Assembly (NCBI GenBank): GCA_020831775.1
Contig: JAFIFZ010000021.1
Location: 1 to 34,455 of the forward strand
Source: Phycisphaerales bacterium
GTDB taxonomy: Bacteria > Planctomycetota > Phycisphaerae > Phycisphaerales > UBA1924
Direction: 5' to 3'
DNA length: 34,455 nt
Shown: positions 17,346-25,209 of the stretch, in pieces
How positions within the stretch are numbered: position 1 is the stretch's first letter
How the letters are laid out: every line of letters starts with the position of its first letter
Translations under genes and position numbers: made by a program
Notes under the pieces: model-generated
Databases searched by the model: none
What the model was told of the DNA's origin: nothing
What the model saw: the letters and a program-made list of their open reading frames with translations, nothing else

Positions 17346-17382
17346 GACCGCCGTGGCGCTGACACGCCCGGCGGCGGTCTTT
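17346..17382 (+). terminator. Hairpin after the basic exported protein gene
   Basis: GACCGCCG (17346-17353) pairs perfectly with CGGCGGTC (17372-17379) over an 18-base loop, followed by TTTCTC. It lies 10 bp after the stop codon and is a plausible weak terminator. Confidence 0.55.
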
Positions 17383-17425
17383 CTCAGGTATCCATCCCGC
17401 CCCTCCAAGGTCCCCACCCCTTGTG

Positions 17426-17459
17426 CGGCCCGGTCTGAACAGTCCGGGCCGTGCTTTTT
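17426..17459 (+). terminator. Intrinsic terminator, strong T-run
   Basis: CGGCCCGG (17426-17433) and CCGGGCCG (17444-17451) form a perfect 8-bp stem with a 10-base loop, followed by TGCTTTTT. It is the second hairpin in a row and better than the first. Together they insulate the mqnE promoter from upstream transcription. Confidence 0.75.
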
Positions 17460-17492
17460 CTGATGCGAATGTCCGTTCAGAGACCCCGCCGG

Positions 17493-17521
17493 TTGACCCG
17501 GGCGGGGTTATTTTCAATGAT
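17493..17521 (+). promoter_or_regulatory. Possible sigma70-type promoter for mqnE
   Basis: TTGACC (17493-17498) and AATGAT (17516-17521) are 17 bp apart and lie about 75 bp before the mqnE start, just after the terminators. The match is four to five of six bases in each box. Confidence 0.4.
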
Positions 17522-17596
17522 TCCTGAAAGATCCGGCGGCTTCGCTCGGTTTGCACTTCTTTCCGCCGGAGCCCTCTTCCCTTGCAAGGCGACCCC

Positions 17597-18928
17597 ATGA
17601 CCGCGACACTCTCCGCCACGCCGCCCCCGAGCCTCCAGCGAGACCCGCGCCTCGACGCGGTCCGCGCCAAGGTCGAGCGGGGCGAACGCCTCAGCCTCGC
17701 CGACGGCGACCTGCTCTACACCACCCCGGACATCTGGACCGTTTGCGAGCTTGCGCAGCTCGTCCGCGAGCGTCTGCACCCGGGCGTCGCGTACTACAAC
17801 ATCAACCGGCACATGAACTACTCCAATGTGTGCGCGCTCTCGTGCAAGTTCTGCGAGTTCTTCCGCAAAAAGGACGAGCCCGGCGCGTACACCCGCGATA
17901 TGGGCTACATCGCCGAGCAGGCGCGCGGCGCCGTGGAGAACGGCGCGACCGAGATGCACATCGTCGGCGGGCTGCACCCCTACCTCCCCTGGAGCTACTA
18001 CCCCGAGATGCTTCGGACAATCCGCGAGGCCGCGCCGGGGCTGCACATCAAGGCGTTCACCGCCGTCGAGGTCGTCCACCTCGCCAAGATCGCCAAGAAG
18101 TACAAGCGTTCGGACCGGACAGCGGGCATCCGGGCCGTGCTGGAAGAACTCATCGAGGCCGGGCTCGGCTCGATCCCCGGCGGCGGGGCCGAGGTCTTCG
18201 ACGACCGCGTGCACGACGAGGCGTTCAAGGGCAAGATCCGCTCAGACGAGTGGCTCGATGTCCACACCGTCGCCCACGAGCTCGGCCTGAACTCCAACGC
18301 GACGATCCTCTACGGGCACATCGACTCTCGCCGCGAGCGCCTCGTGCACATGGAGATCCTCCGGCGCGCTCAAGACCAGGCCCTCGCCCGCCTCGGTTAC
18401 GAGGGCGATCCGTCGATGCCCGTCGAACCCGGCTTGAACGCGACCGAGGCGATCACGGCGCCGCCCGTCACGCTCACGCGCCCCGGCACGCCGATGCCGC
18501 TGAAGATGCGGGCGGAAGAGCTCGCCTCGGGCCGTCGCCCCGGCGGCTACTTCCAGACGATCATCCCGCTCCCCTTCTTCCCCGACGGCAGCGAGCTCGA
18601 AGCCCTGCCCGGCCCCGGCGGGCTGGAAAACCTCCGCACCATCGCCGTCGCCCGCCTCATGCTCGACAACTTCCCGCATGTCAAGGCCTTCTGGATCATG
18701 CAGACCCTGTCGATGGCCCAGATCATGCTCCAGAACGGCGCCGACGACATCGACGGCACCGTCGTCTGGTACGACATCACCAAGGTCGGCGGATCGAGCA
18801 CCCACCAGGAAACCACCGTCTGGGACCTGCAACGCGCCATCCGCGAGGCCGGCTTCGAGCCCGTCGAACGAGACACGCTGTACCGGCGCGTGCTACGCGA
18901 GGGCAAGGACTGGCGGCTGGCGGACTGA
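17597..18928 (+). CDS. mqnE: Aminofutalosine synthase MqnE (radical SAM), with an internal insert
   Basis: MqnE adds the radical of 3-[(1-carboxyvinyl)oxy]benzoate to adenosine, giving 6-amino-6-deoxyfutalosine, in the futalosine route to menaquinone. Seen: the radical-SAM cluster C79-x3-C83-x2-C86 in NVCALSCKFCEF, the family stretch HIVGGLHPYLPWSYYPEML (121-139), and SIPGGGAEVF. The segment GYFQTIIPLPFFPDGSEL (317-334) and the C-terminal half follow. At 443 residues it is longer than the roughly 360-390 I recall for relatives. The extra length lies mostly at about residues 262-316, between the LRRAQDQ helix and GYFQTIIPL, and holds a Pro/Thr-rich piece. The ATG at 17597 has AAGG seven bases upstream; a TTG at 17582 is less likely. 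No other mqn gene is adjacent. Confidence 0.93.
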   Translation: MTATLSATPPPSLQRDPRLDAVRAKVERGERLSLADGDLLYTTPDIWTVCELAQLVRERLHPGVAYYNINRHMNYSNVCALSCKFCEFFRKKDEPGAYTRDMGYIAEQARGAVENGATEMHIVGGLHPYLPWSYYPEMLRTIREAAPGLHIKAFTAVEVVHLAKIAKKYKRSDRTAGIRAVLEELIEAGLGSIPGGGAEVFDDRVHDEAFKGKIRSDEWLDVHTVAHELGLNSNATILYGHIDSRRERLVHMEILRRAQDQALARLGYEGDPSMPVEPGLNATEAITAPPVTLTRPGTPMPLKMRAEELASGRRPGGYFQTIIPLPFFPDGSELEALPGPGGLENLRTIAVARLMLDNFPHVKAFWIMQTLSMAQIMLQNGADDIDGTVVWYDITKVGGSSTHQETTVWDLQRAIREAGFEPVERDTLYRRVLREGKDWRLAD

Positions 18929-18985
18929 CTGCCCCCCTCTTCCGACAGCCCAACGAATGTGAGATGACTCGTCGCTAACATCAGC

Positions 18986-20227
18986 ATGATGTTTGACGCG
19001 GAACTTATCAACGCGATCGAGACGAACAAACCGCTCCACCGGCACTTGCCCGAGCTCTGTCTCGTCAACTGCGCCGAGCCCGACCTGATCTACGAAGGAT
19101 CAGGCCAACTGTTCATTGTGAATCGGCAGGTTTCGCTGCTCTTTTGCACCAAGTCGAGCCGACGGGACATGGCCGCCAGCCCGATGGACATTCCATTGAC
19201 AGCGGGTCGGTACGCGCATCCCGCCGAGTATTACAACGCATTCGGCATCGATTCTCGAAACATAAGCATCAAGATACCAAAGATCTACATTCCCTGGCCG
19301 CCAATTTTGCCCGACGAGTATACCGTCGCGCGCGGCCTCGCGATTCGCACCATCTTTTCGCTAGACGACCTGGCTCCAGACGACGACTTTATGACCGTGT
19401 GGTGCGCACGGCCGAGCACTGATAATTTTGGCGAATGCGACCAGTATTCGCTCGTGCGCACCGCGACAGAACAGGGAATCAGCATACCTACCGCGAATCC
19501 AGTTCACACCTTCGAAAGACATGACCGCGGATGGAAGATCAGGACCAAAGACAATCTGTTCTGCAGCGAGAAATTTGGCACCTTTCGAACACTTGCCAAT
19601 CTCATCTGCGGAGGCGGCGTAAACTGCCACTACGCATCCGCATTCTTAAAAATACTGGTTTACAGCTGCCCTGACGGCCCAGCCCATGAGACAAAGTACC
19701 ATCCGATTGGACGCCGACTGGCGTCGACCCACAAGAGCGCGCTGGCGAGATTCGGTGACGCGATATACAAGACACAGCAAACCGCTCCGGAGGCGTCAAA
19801 GCATGTGTGTAATGCGATGCTTTCGGCGTGGTCGGCAGAGCCAGCCGATCGGGATGTCTGGATACAGACCATGTGCATATCCACTGAGAGGGTGCTCAGG
19901 GAATGCGCCGGAATCACCAGGCCAGATTACATAAATGCCACCGGGAGAAGTCCTCACTTTAGAAACCTACTAAAAGAGATGCATCGCACAAGGCCAAAGT
20001 TCTTGAACCACAGCATTGATAGCCTTTGTGTCTCATGGAATGAAGTTAGACACAATCTGTGCCATGGATCAAGAAATCGACCCACATCAACTGATCAATA
20101 TTTTTCTCATGTCTACAAGATCATCGATCTGCTCAATAGGGCTTTCCTAACTTTCATTGAATACGAAGGTCCGTACAAGGACTATTCGTCGCTCAATTGG
20201 CAGGAGAAAGATTTTTCTGCAAAGTAA
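18986..20227 (+). CDS. Orphan protein with a HEPN-like C-terminus; possible foreign/defence gene
   Basis: This 413-residue protein is not one I recognise over its full length. Near the end, residues 346-390 read as a helix with R355-H356-N-L-C-H360-G, then RNRPTSTDQYFSHVYK and IIDLLNRAFLTFI. R-[NDH]-x3-H-G is the catalytic pattern of HEPN ribonuclease domains, and the RxxxxHG form recalls the ApeA-type HEPN found in abortive-infection proteins. The N-terminal 340 residues show no motif I can name. Base use is unlike the neighbours: sample lines at 19921 and 20041 count 25/60 and 24/60 G+C, against about 67% in mqnE. AGA, ATA and CTA codons also appear. The ATG at 18986 lacks a clear ribosome site; the next codon is also ATG. 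It ends 5 bp before a convergent gene. Acquisition by transfer is inferred. Confidence 0.72.
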   Translation: MMFDAELINAIETNKPLHRHLPELCLVNCAEPDLIYEGSGQLFIVNRQVSLLFCTKSSRRDMAASPMDIPLTAGRYAHPAEYYNAFGIDSRNISIKIPKIYIPWPPILPDEYTVARGLAIRTIFSLDDLAPDDDFMTVWCARPSTDNFGECDQYSLVRTATEQGISIPTANPVHTFERHDRGWKIRTKDNLFCSEKFGTFRTLANLICGGGVNCHYASAFLKILVYSCPDGPAHETKYHPIGRRLASTHKSALARFGDAIYKTQQTAPEASKHVCNAMLSAWSAEPADRDVWIQTMCISTERVLRECAGITRPDYINATGRSPHFRNLLKEMHRTRPKFLNHSIDSLCVSWNEVRHNLCHGSRNRPTSTDQYFSHVYKIIDLLNRAFLTFIEYEGPYKDYSSLNWQEKDFSAK

Positions 20228-20232
20228 GCTCC

Positions 20233-21630
20233 CTATCTCGGCTCAAGATCGATTGCCGAACCCAGCAGCGGCGCAAACGACGGGTACGACCGGATCGCCA
20301 CGAACATCGCCTGATCTCGCGGCCAGCTCGGGTGGTAGAGGCCGTAGCGCACCCGCACACGCAGCTCGCGGCAGGCCATCGCCCGCCGGTAGAGATCGCC
20401 CGTGAGTGTCAGCGGGGCGCCGTTGCGGCGTGTTACATCGCCCGCGTAGACCTGCTCGGTGACAATCGGCATCCACCGCCCCTGGGCGTCGCGCCCCTCG
20501 ACCGCGTACTCGACCATGCCGACATCCGGGTCGCGCAGCTCCAGCGCCCAGGTCGAGAAGGTCAGGCGTCCGTGCTCTGCGGGGCCGGCACGCTGGACTT
20601 TCAGGCGCCAGTCGGCCCGCTGGACAAAGTCGAGCATCGAGATGCCGTCGCCGGTGTGCGGGTTGCGCAGGGTGACGCCGGTGATGAAGAGCACGCCGCT
20701 GGCGTAGAGCTCGTGGTAGTCGAAGGCGATGCGGGCGTAACCGTTGCGACCCCACCCCGTGCCCCACGAGTTCTTGATGATGAAGCCGATCTCGTCGTAG
20801 CCCACGATCGTCACGGCGTGCCCGGAGTACTGGTTCAGCGGGAAGATCGGACGCCTGCGCCAGCGTCCGTCGCGGAGCGCTGCTGTCAGACCGCCGCCAC
20901 CGGCCAAGAGTGTCGCCCGGCCGTAGTCGACCCACTGGCCGTCGGCGGGCGCGAACTGCTCGAGCATGCCGGGGTGGATGATGTCGCGGATGTTGTCGCC
21001 CTGGAAGTTGGCGTGGTTGGGCAGGTCCGACCACGGCTTTTCGTGCACGACATAGGTCGCGGGGATGGCCAGCACGCCCGCGTCCAGCGCATCCTTGATG
21101 CGCTGGACATTCTTCGCCTCGTCGCCCTCGTAGACCCTCCACTGGTGACGGCTGAAGCCGTACTTGCCCGCCGCGTCGCGGATCGCCTCAAACTGAGCGG
21201 GATCGACCTGCGCGAGCTCGATAAACCTCCGGATCTCCGGCGGCGTGCGCCGGCCGACGCGGATCGGGATCGGGTTGTAGGGCAGAAACTCTTCCGAGCA
21301 GGTGCCCAGCAGCTCGAACAGGTGGACATACGCCATGAAGTCGTCGCCCTCACGGATCGTCGTCTCGCGACCGCCGAGGCGGAGCCAGCGGTCGACGGAC
21401 TGCTGGTGGTTTTTCACCGTGGCGTAGAGCAACTGCTCGCTCAGGTCCGTCGGCACGCCCGGGAAGGTCTCCAGCGCCGCATTGATTGAAAACGCGACGC
21501 ATGTGCCCCGAGCCCCCTGGTCCTTCACCGGCGACTGCGCATGCCTGTAATCGACCTGCGCATGCACAGGCTGCGCGTGAGCGAACAGGGCAAGCCACAC
21601 CGCCGCGAGCACACCGATTGTTCTTTGCAT
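20233..21630 (-). CDS. Exported papain-like cysteine peptidase (C1 family)
   Basis: This 465-residue protein has a signal peptide (MQRTIGVLAAVWLALFAHAQPVHA) and a C1 peptidase domain. Seen: the oxyanion Q38 and nucleophile C44 in KDQGARGTCVAFS, H271 in SGHAVTIVGYD, and N287 in IIKNSWGTGWGRNGYARI. All four catalytic positions are present; the usual tryptophan after the cysteine is Val. Only about 15 residues separate the signal cut from the first conserved motif, so there is no inhibitory propeptide. A strand-rich extension follows from about residue 320. I chose the ATG at 21630; an in-frame ATG at 21645 would add five residues. It lies 17 bp after the metallopeptidase gene and is probably co-transcribed with it. 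Confidence 0.93.
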   Translation of the reverse strand: MQRTIGVLAAVWLALFAHAQPVHAQVDYRHAQSPVKDQGARGTCVAFSINAALETFPGVPTDLSEQLLYATVKNHQQSVDRWLRLGGRETTIREGDDFMAYVHLFELLGTCSEEFLPYNPIPIRVGRRTPPEIRRFIELAQVDPAQFEAIRDAAGKYGFSRHQWRVYEGDEAKNVQRIKDALDAGVLAIPATYVVHEKPWSDLPNHANFQGDNIRDIIHPGMLEQFAPADGQWVDYGRATLLAGGGGLTAALRDGRWRRRPIFPLNQYSGHAVTIVGYDEIGFIIKNSWGTGWGRNGYARIAFDYHELYASGVLFITGVTLRNPHTGDGISMLDFVQRADWRLKVQRAGPAEHGRLTFSTWALELRDPDVGMVEYAVEGRDAQGRWMPIVTEQVYAGDVTRRNGAPLTLTGDLYRRAMACRELRVRVRYGLYHPSWPRDQAMFVAIRSYPSFAPLLGSAIDLEPR

Positions 21631-21647
21631 CACAGACCCCACCATGA

Positions 21648-23492
21648 TCACTGTCCGATCCGTTCGGCCAAAAAACGCAGCTTCAACGCCAGCTCGGGCC
21701 AGGCGGCGTCGGCCTCCGCAGCGACCGCTCCGGACGCGGCTTCCACAAACTCCGGCTCGACACGCGACAGTTTGATCCACAACTCCGCACGACGCAGAGC
21801 CCCGAGCGTCCCGCCCGGCACGCGCTCGATCAGGCGTTGAGCCGCCTGAAACTCGCCCCGCTCGATCGCGGCCCGCGCCAACTCGGCCCGGAGCTCGACA
21901 AGGTCTTGCGAGACGGGCTCGCCCTCGGCCGCGGCTTCGGCCGCCGCAACCGCTCTCACCCCCGCCTCGCCACGCTCCGATGCAAACGCGATCACGCGCA
22001 GCCGGTGATGCACCAAGAGCCGCTCGCCGCGATACCCGTCCGCGAGTTGTGCGCACAACCGCCGAAGCTCCGGCGTCCGCGGCCCGAGCAGCGCAAGGCC
22101 GAGCCGATCAAGCCGTCGATCCGGATCGGCCTCTGCCGCGATCGCCTCGGCTTCCGCCTCGTCGACGCCGTTGTGCAGCCCCGAAAGCATGAGCTCGACC
22201 TGCGAGTAATCCAGCCAGCCGATCATCGCCCGCTCGGCGTGCCGGCGCACCGCCTCGGGGTGGGCGTGGTGTTCGACGCCCCCGATCGTGATTGAGAATC
22301 GCCCGTCGGCAAGCCGGCTTGACAGATGCTCGGGATAGTCCGCAGGAAGCACGAACGCCCCGTGCGGCTCGGGCAGATCGGCCGGGTCGAGCACGCCCGC
22401 GTGCGCCCGCAGCACCGCCATCGCCGCGACAGGATCGACGCGGGAATCGAGCAGCAGCGTGGTCGCGCCCTCGCTCAGCCGCCCGAACCACGGCGCGTCG
22501 CGCAGCGCCCGCTCATCGATCCAGAGCGGCCCGGGGTTCGCCGCGTCCATGCGTGTGTTCCAGCCCACCGCGTTGACATACAGCAGCTTGTGTGGCGACA
22601 CCTCAGCCAGACGCCCGGGGTCGTACACCAGCAATCGTGTCGCCTCGGCGTAGTCCTCGCGCAGGTCGTAGCTCGAATAGATGTTCACAGACCGCGCATC
22701 GGACGCAGGGGCGTAGATCGACTCGCCCCGGTCCGCCCCGATCAGCAGGCGGATCAGCACGATCGGGCGCTCGACCATCATGCGGCCGTGGGCGTAGCCC
22801 TTCGCCGGCTCGCCGGTGCTCGTCAGCGTCCAGCCAGAGAGCGTCGCCCACGAGCCGTAGCGTTCGCTGAGGTTCCGCCCCGCGGCGCCGCCGGAGTGGA
22901 CCGCGTGGGCGAGCTCGTGGAGCAGAAGCTCTTCGAGCGTGGCGCTCCCGCCCAGCGCGTGCCAGACGCCGTTCTCGACGAACCGCTGCAGCGCGGTCGG
23001 CTTGCCGGGCGTCGGCAGGCCCTTTGGGACCTCGCCGCCGGAGTTCCACGACTCGATCGGCATGTAGAACGCCAGCCAGCGGGAATACCGGTCGTCGCGC
23101 CGCCCGTCGTCGGGTACGAGATCGGCGAAGTTCGAAAGAAACTCGTTGAGGCTCTCGTCGCTCGGGAGGCCGCCGTTCCAATGCGCCTCGCCGCGGACGC
23201 CCGCGTCGTACACCGTGATCTCGTGACGGACGCCGTTGTGGCTCGCCATCGCCGCCGCGGCGACGAGCCGGTACTCCAGAGGCATCCGCTCGGGCAGAAC
23301 AAACTCCGCCCCGCGTCGCAGCGAGATCCCGTTGAGCAGGCGTCGGTGCTCGGGCGTCAGCCGGTTCCACGCGTTGTTGAACGCCTCGACGACCTCGGTC
23401 TCGACCTCGCCAACGACGGTGTAGGTCGGCAGCCCCTGGGCGAGTGACGCGGCGCAGCAGAGCAGCAGAGCAAACCAGTGCATCGAACGCAT
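21648..23492 (-). CDS. Exported HExxH metallopeptidase-like protein
   Basis: This 614-residue protein starts with a signal peptide (MHWFALLLCCAASLAQG; another ATG three codons before it is the annotated start). The stretch LEELLLHELAHAVHSGG carries the zinc motif H192-E193-x2-H196. About 87 residues later, SYDLREDYAEATRLLVYDP offers E283 as a probable third ligand, as in gluzincins. The C-terminal half, after about residue 330, is helical and Ala/Arg/Glu-rich, with many tetratricopeptide-like helices; I cannot assign it further. It is the first gene of a two-gene minus-strand operon with a papain-like peptidase 17 bp downstream. The substrate is unknown. The zinc-site geometry is inferred from motif order only. 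Confidence 0.82.
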   Translation of the reverse strand: MRSMHWFALLLCCAASLAQGLPTYTVVGEVETEVVEAFNNAWNRLTPEHRRLLNGISLRRGAEFVLPERMPLEYRLVAAAAMASHNGVRHEITVYDAGVRGEAHWNGGLPSDESLNEFLSNFADLVPDDGRRDDRYSRWLAFYMPIESWNSGGEVPKGLPTPGKPTALQRFVENGVWHALGGSATLEELLLHELAHAVHSGGAAGRNLSERYGSWATLSGWTLTSTGEPAKGYAHGRMMVERPIVLIRLLIGADRGESIYAPASDARSVNIYSSYDLREDYAEATRLLVYDPGRLAEVSPHKLLYVNAVGWNTRMDAANPGPLWIDERALRDAPWFGRLSEGATTLLLDSRVDPVAAMAVLRAHAGVLDPADLPEPHGAFVLPADYPEHLSSRLADGRFSITIGGVEHHAHPEAVRRHAERAMIGWLDYSQVELMLSGLHNGVDEAEAEAIAAEADPDRRLDRLGLALLGPRTPELRRLCAQLADGYRGERLLVHHRLRVIAFASERGEAGVRAVAAAEAAAEGEPVSQDLVELRAELARAAIERGEFQAAQRLIERVPGGTLGALRRAELWIKLSRVEPEFVEAASGAVAAEADAAWPELALKLRFLAERIGQ

Positions 23493-23631
23493 CGCGATTC
23501 GGCCCTCGGCAGGTGACGGTCACAAGCATGCGTCGCCGACCGCCCCCGAGGGCGACCGCCGGGCGAAGCACGGGCGACAAACCGGGTTATCGGCGATCGG
23601 GCGGGGGCGGGTGCAGACCCTCGAACAGGGT

Positions 23632-25209
23632 TCAGGCCTTGAGGATGAGCCTCGCCGCTTCCTCCGCCGCGGCTTCGGCCTCGCTGGCGGTGATCGCCCC
23701 GGCGTGGCGGAGCTTCCGCTCGTCGTGGGCCTCGAAGACGCGGACGATCAGGCGCCCCGGGGGCAGATGCTTGAGCACGCGCAGGTTCACGCTGGGACGG
23801 GGGATGGTCGAGACGACGACCTTCGCAGCCTGCGCCCCCGCCGCGGCAAGAACACGAGGATCGGCCGCCTCGCCCCGGATCACCGTGATCCCCCGCTCGC
23901 GCAGCCGGGCGGCGACCGCCGGGTCCTCGTCGATCACCACGAGTTCGAGCCCCGAGAGCAGCAGCAGGTCCAGCAGCACGCGGCTGTTGGTGCCGCAGCC
24001 GAGCATGACTGCGTGGTCTTTGCGGTCTGTCGGCGCGGGCAGCTTGACGGGGATCAGATCGAGGATCCTCCACGCGATCGCCTCGGTCGCGATCAGGGGC
24101 GTGAGCATCATCGTGCCGACGGTGACGAAGGCCATCGCGGCGAGCAGGTCGTCGCCGATGTGCCCCCGCTGGTAGCCGAAGATCGCCACGACCAACGCCA
24201 GCTCGCCGGCCTGCGCCAGCATCAGCCCCGACTCGATCGCAGCCCGACGCGAAATGTCTAGCCCCAGCGACGCGGCGACGACCACGAACGGCGTCAGCAG
24301 CAGCACCACGGCGCCGAGCAAGATCGCCAGCAGCACGCTCTGCCCGCTGGGCGCAGGCAGCAGCGAGCCCAGCGCCACGAAGAACACGGCCGTGAAGAAG
24401 GTCGCCACCGACCCGATCGGCTTGCGGATGTTCGCCCCAACCGGGAACGCCGAGAGCGACACCCCCGCGAGAAACGCCCCGATCGTCAGGGGCAGGCCAG
24501 CAGCATGAGCGATGCCGCAGAACGCGAACAGCACCGCCATCGCCACCAACAGCAGCGTCTCCTGATCAAGCGTGAAAACGCTGATGATCCTCGGCATGAT
24601 GAGGCGGACACCGAGGATCGACGCGACGCACATCGCAAGCGTGACGCCGCCCGCCCGAACCGTCGCGCCGACCCCATCGTCGACGCCCGAAAGCACGCCG
24701 ATCGCGATGATCATCAGCAGGTCCTGCAGCAGCAGCACGCCGACAACCAGACGCCCGATCGGTTCGTGAAGCTGGCGGCGTTGGGCCAGGATCTGCACGC
24801 CGATGATCGTCGAGCTCGCCGCGAGCATCAGCGCGATGTGGGCCGAGGCGATCATCTCCAGCCCCACGCCCGACGCGATCAGGAACCCCACCCCCGCGAG
24901 CACGCCGAACTGGATCAGCCCCACGCGGATCGCGGCGTTGCGTTGCCTGCCGACGCGCGACGGGTCCAGCTGCAGCCCGGCCGCAAACAGCAGAAACGCA
25001 AGGCCCAGGTTCACTACATCCAGGCGCAGCGACCCCTCGCCCAGCGCCGCCGCTCTCCCGAGCCCCAGAGGCTCGGCCAGCCCCGTCGAGAGCAGGAGCC
25101 CCAGCCCCGCCCCCGCGATCACGAAGACCGGGATCGGGGAGATCCGCGAAATCCGCGCGATCCCGATCGCGATCGTCGCCGCCACCACGATGGCGAAGAG
25201 TTCGGTCAC
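23632..25209 (-). CDS. CPA2 (Kef-type) cation:proton antiporter with TrkA-N domain, second copy
   Basis: This 525-residue inner-membrane protein has the Na+/H+ exchanger domain (about residues 1-370, twelve or so membrane segments) and a C-terminal NAD-binding TrkA-N domain. Seen: the QD pair at 162-163 in LLLQDLLMIIAI, which KefC-like members carry. The segment SSTIIGVQIL precedes it, and the nucleotide-binding loop GCGTNSR begins near residue 400. The start is a GTG at 25209 that overlaps the stop of the preceding antiporter gene by 4 bp (GTGA), so translation is probably coupled. Such proteins export K+ or Na+ against H+, often under redox or ligand control. Pairing of two related antiporters suggests a heteromeric or back-to-back duplicated system. 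Confidence 0.95.
   Translation of the reverse strand: MTELFAIVVAATIAIGIARISRISPIPVFVIAGAGLGLLLSTGLAEPLGLGRAAALGEGSLRLDVVNLGLAFLLFAAGLQLDPSRVGRQRNAAIRVGLIQFGVLAGVGFLIASGVGLEMIASAHIALMLAASSTIIGVQILAQRRQLHEPIGRLVVGVLLLQDLLMIIAIGVLSGVDDGVGATVRAGGVTLAMCVASILGVRLIMPRIISVFTLDQETLLLVAMAVLFAFCGIAHAAGLPLTIGAFLAGVSLSAFPVGANIRKPIGSVATFFTAVFFVALGSLLPAPSGQSVLLAILLGAVVLLLTPFVVVAASLGLDISRRAAIESGLMLAQAGELALVVAIFGYQRGHIGDDLLAAMAFVTVGTMMLTPLIATEAIAWRILDLIPVKLPAPTDRKDHAVMLGCGTNSRVLLDLLLLSGLELVVIDEDPAVAARLRERGITVIRGEAADPRVLAAAGAQAAKVVVSTIPRPSVNLRVLKHLPPGRLIVRVFEAHDERKLRHAGAITASEAEAAAEEAARLILKA

Noticed and set aside
23617-23631. ACCCT-CGAAC-AGGGT, resembling a tRNA T-arm or small terminator
   Set aside because: The loop is five bases, no other tRNA part is present, and no T-run follows.
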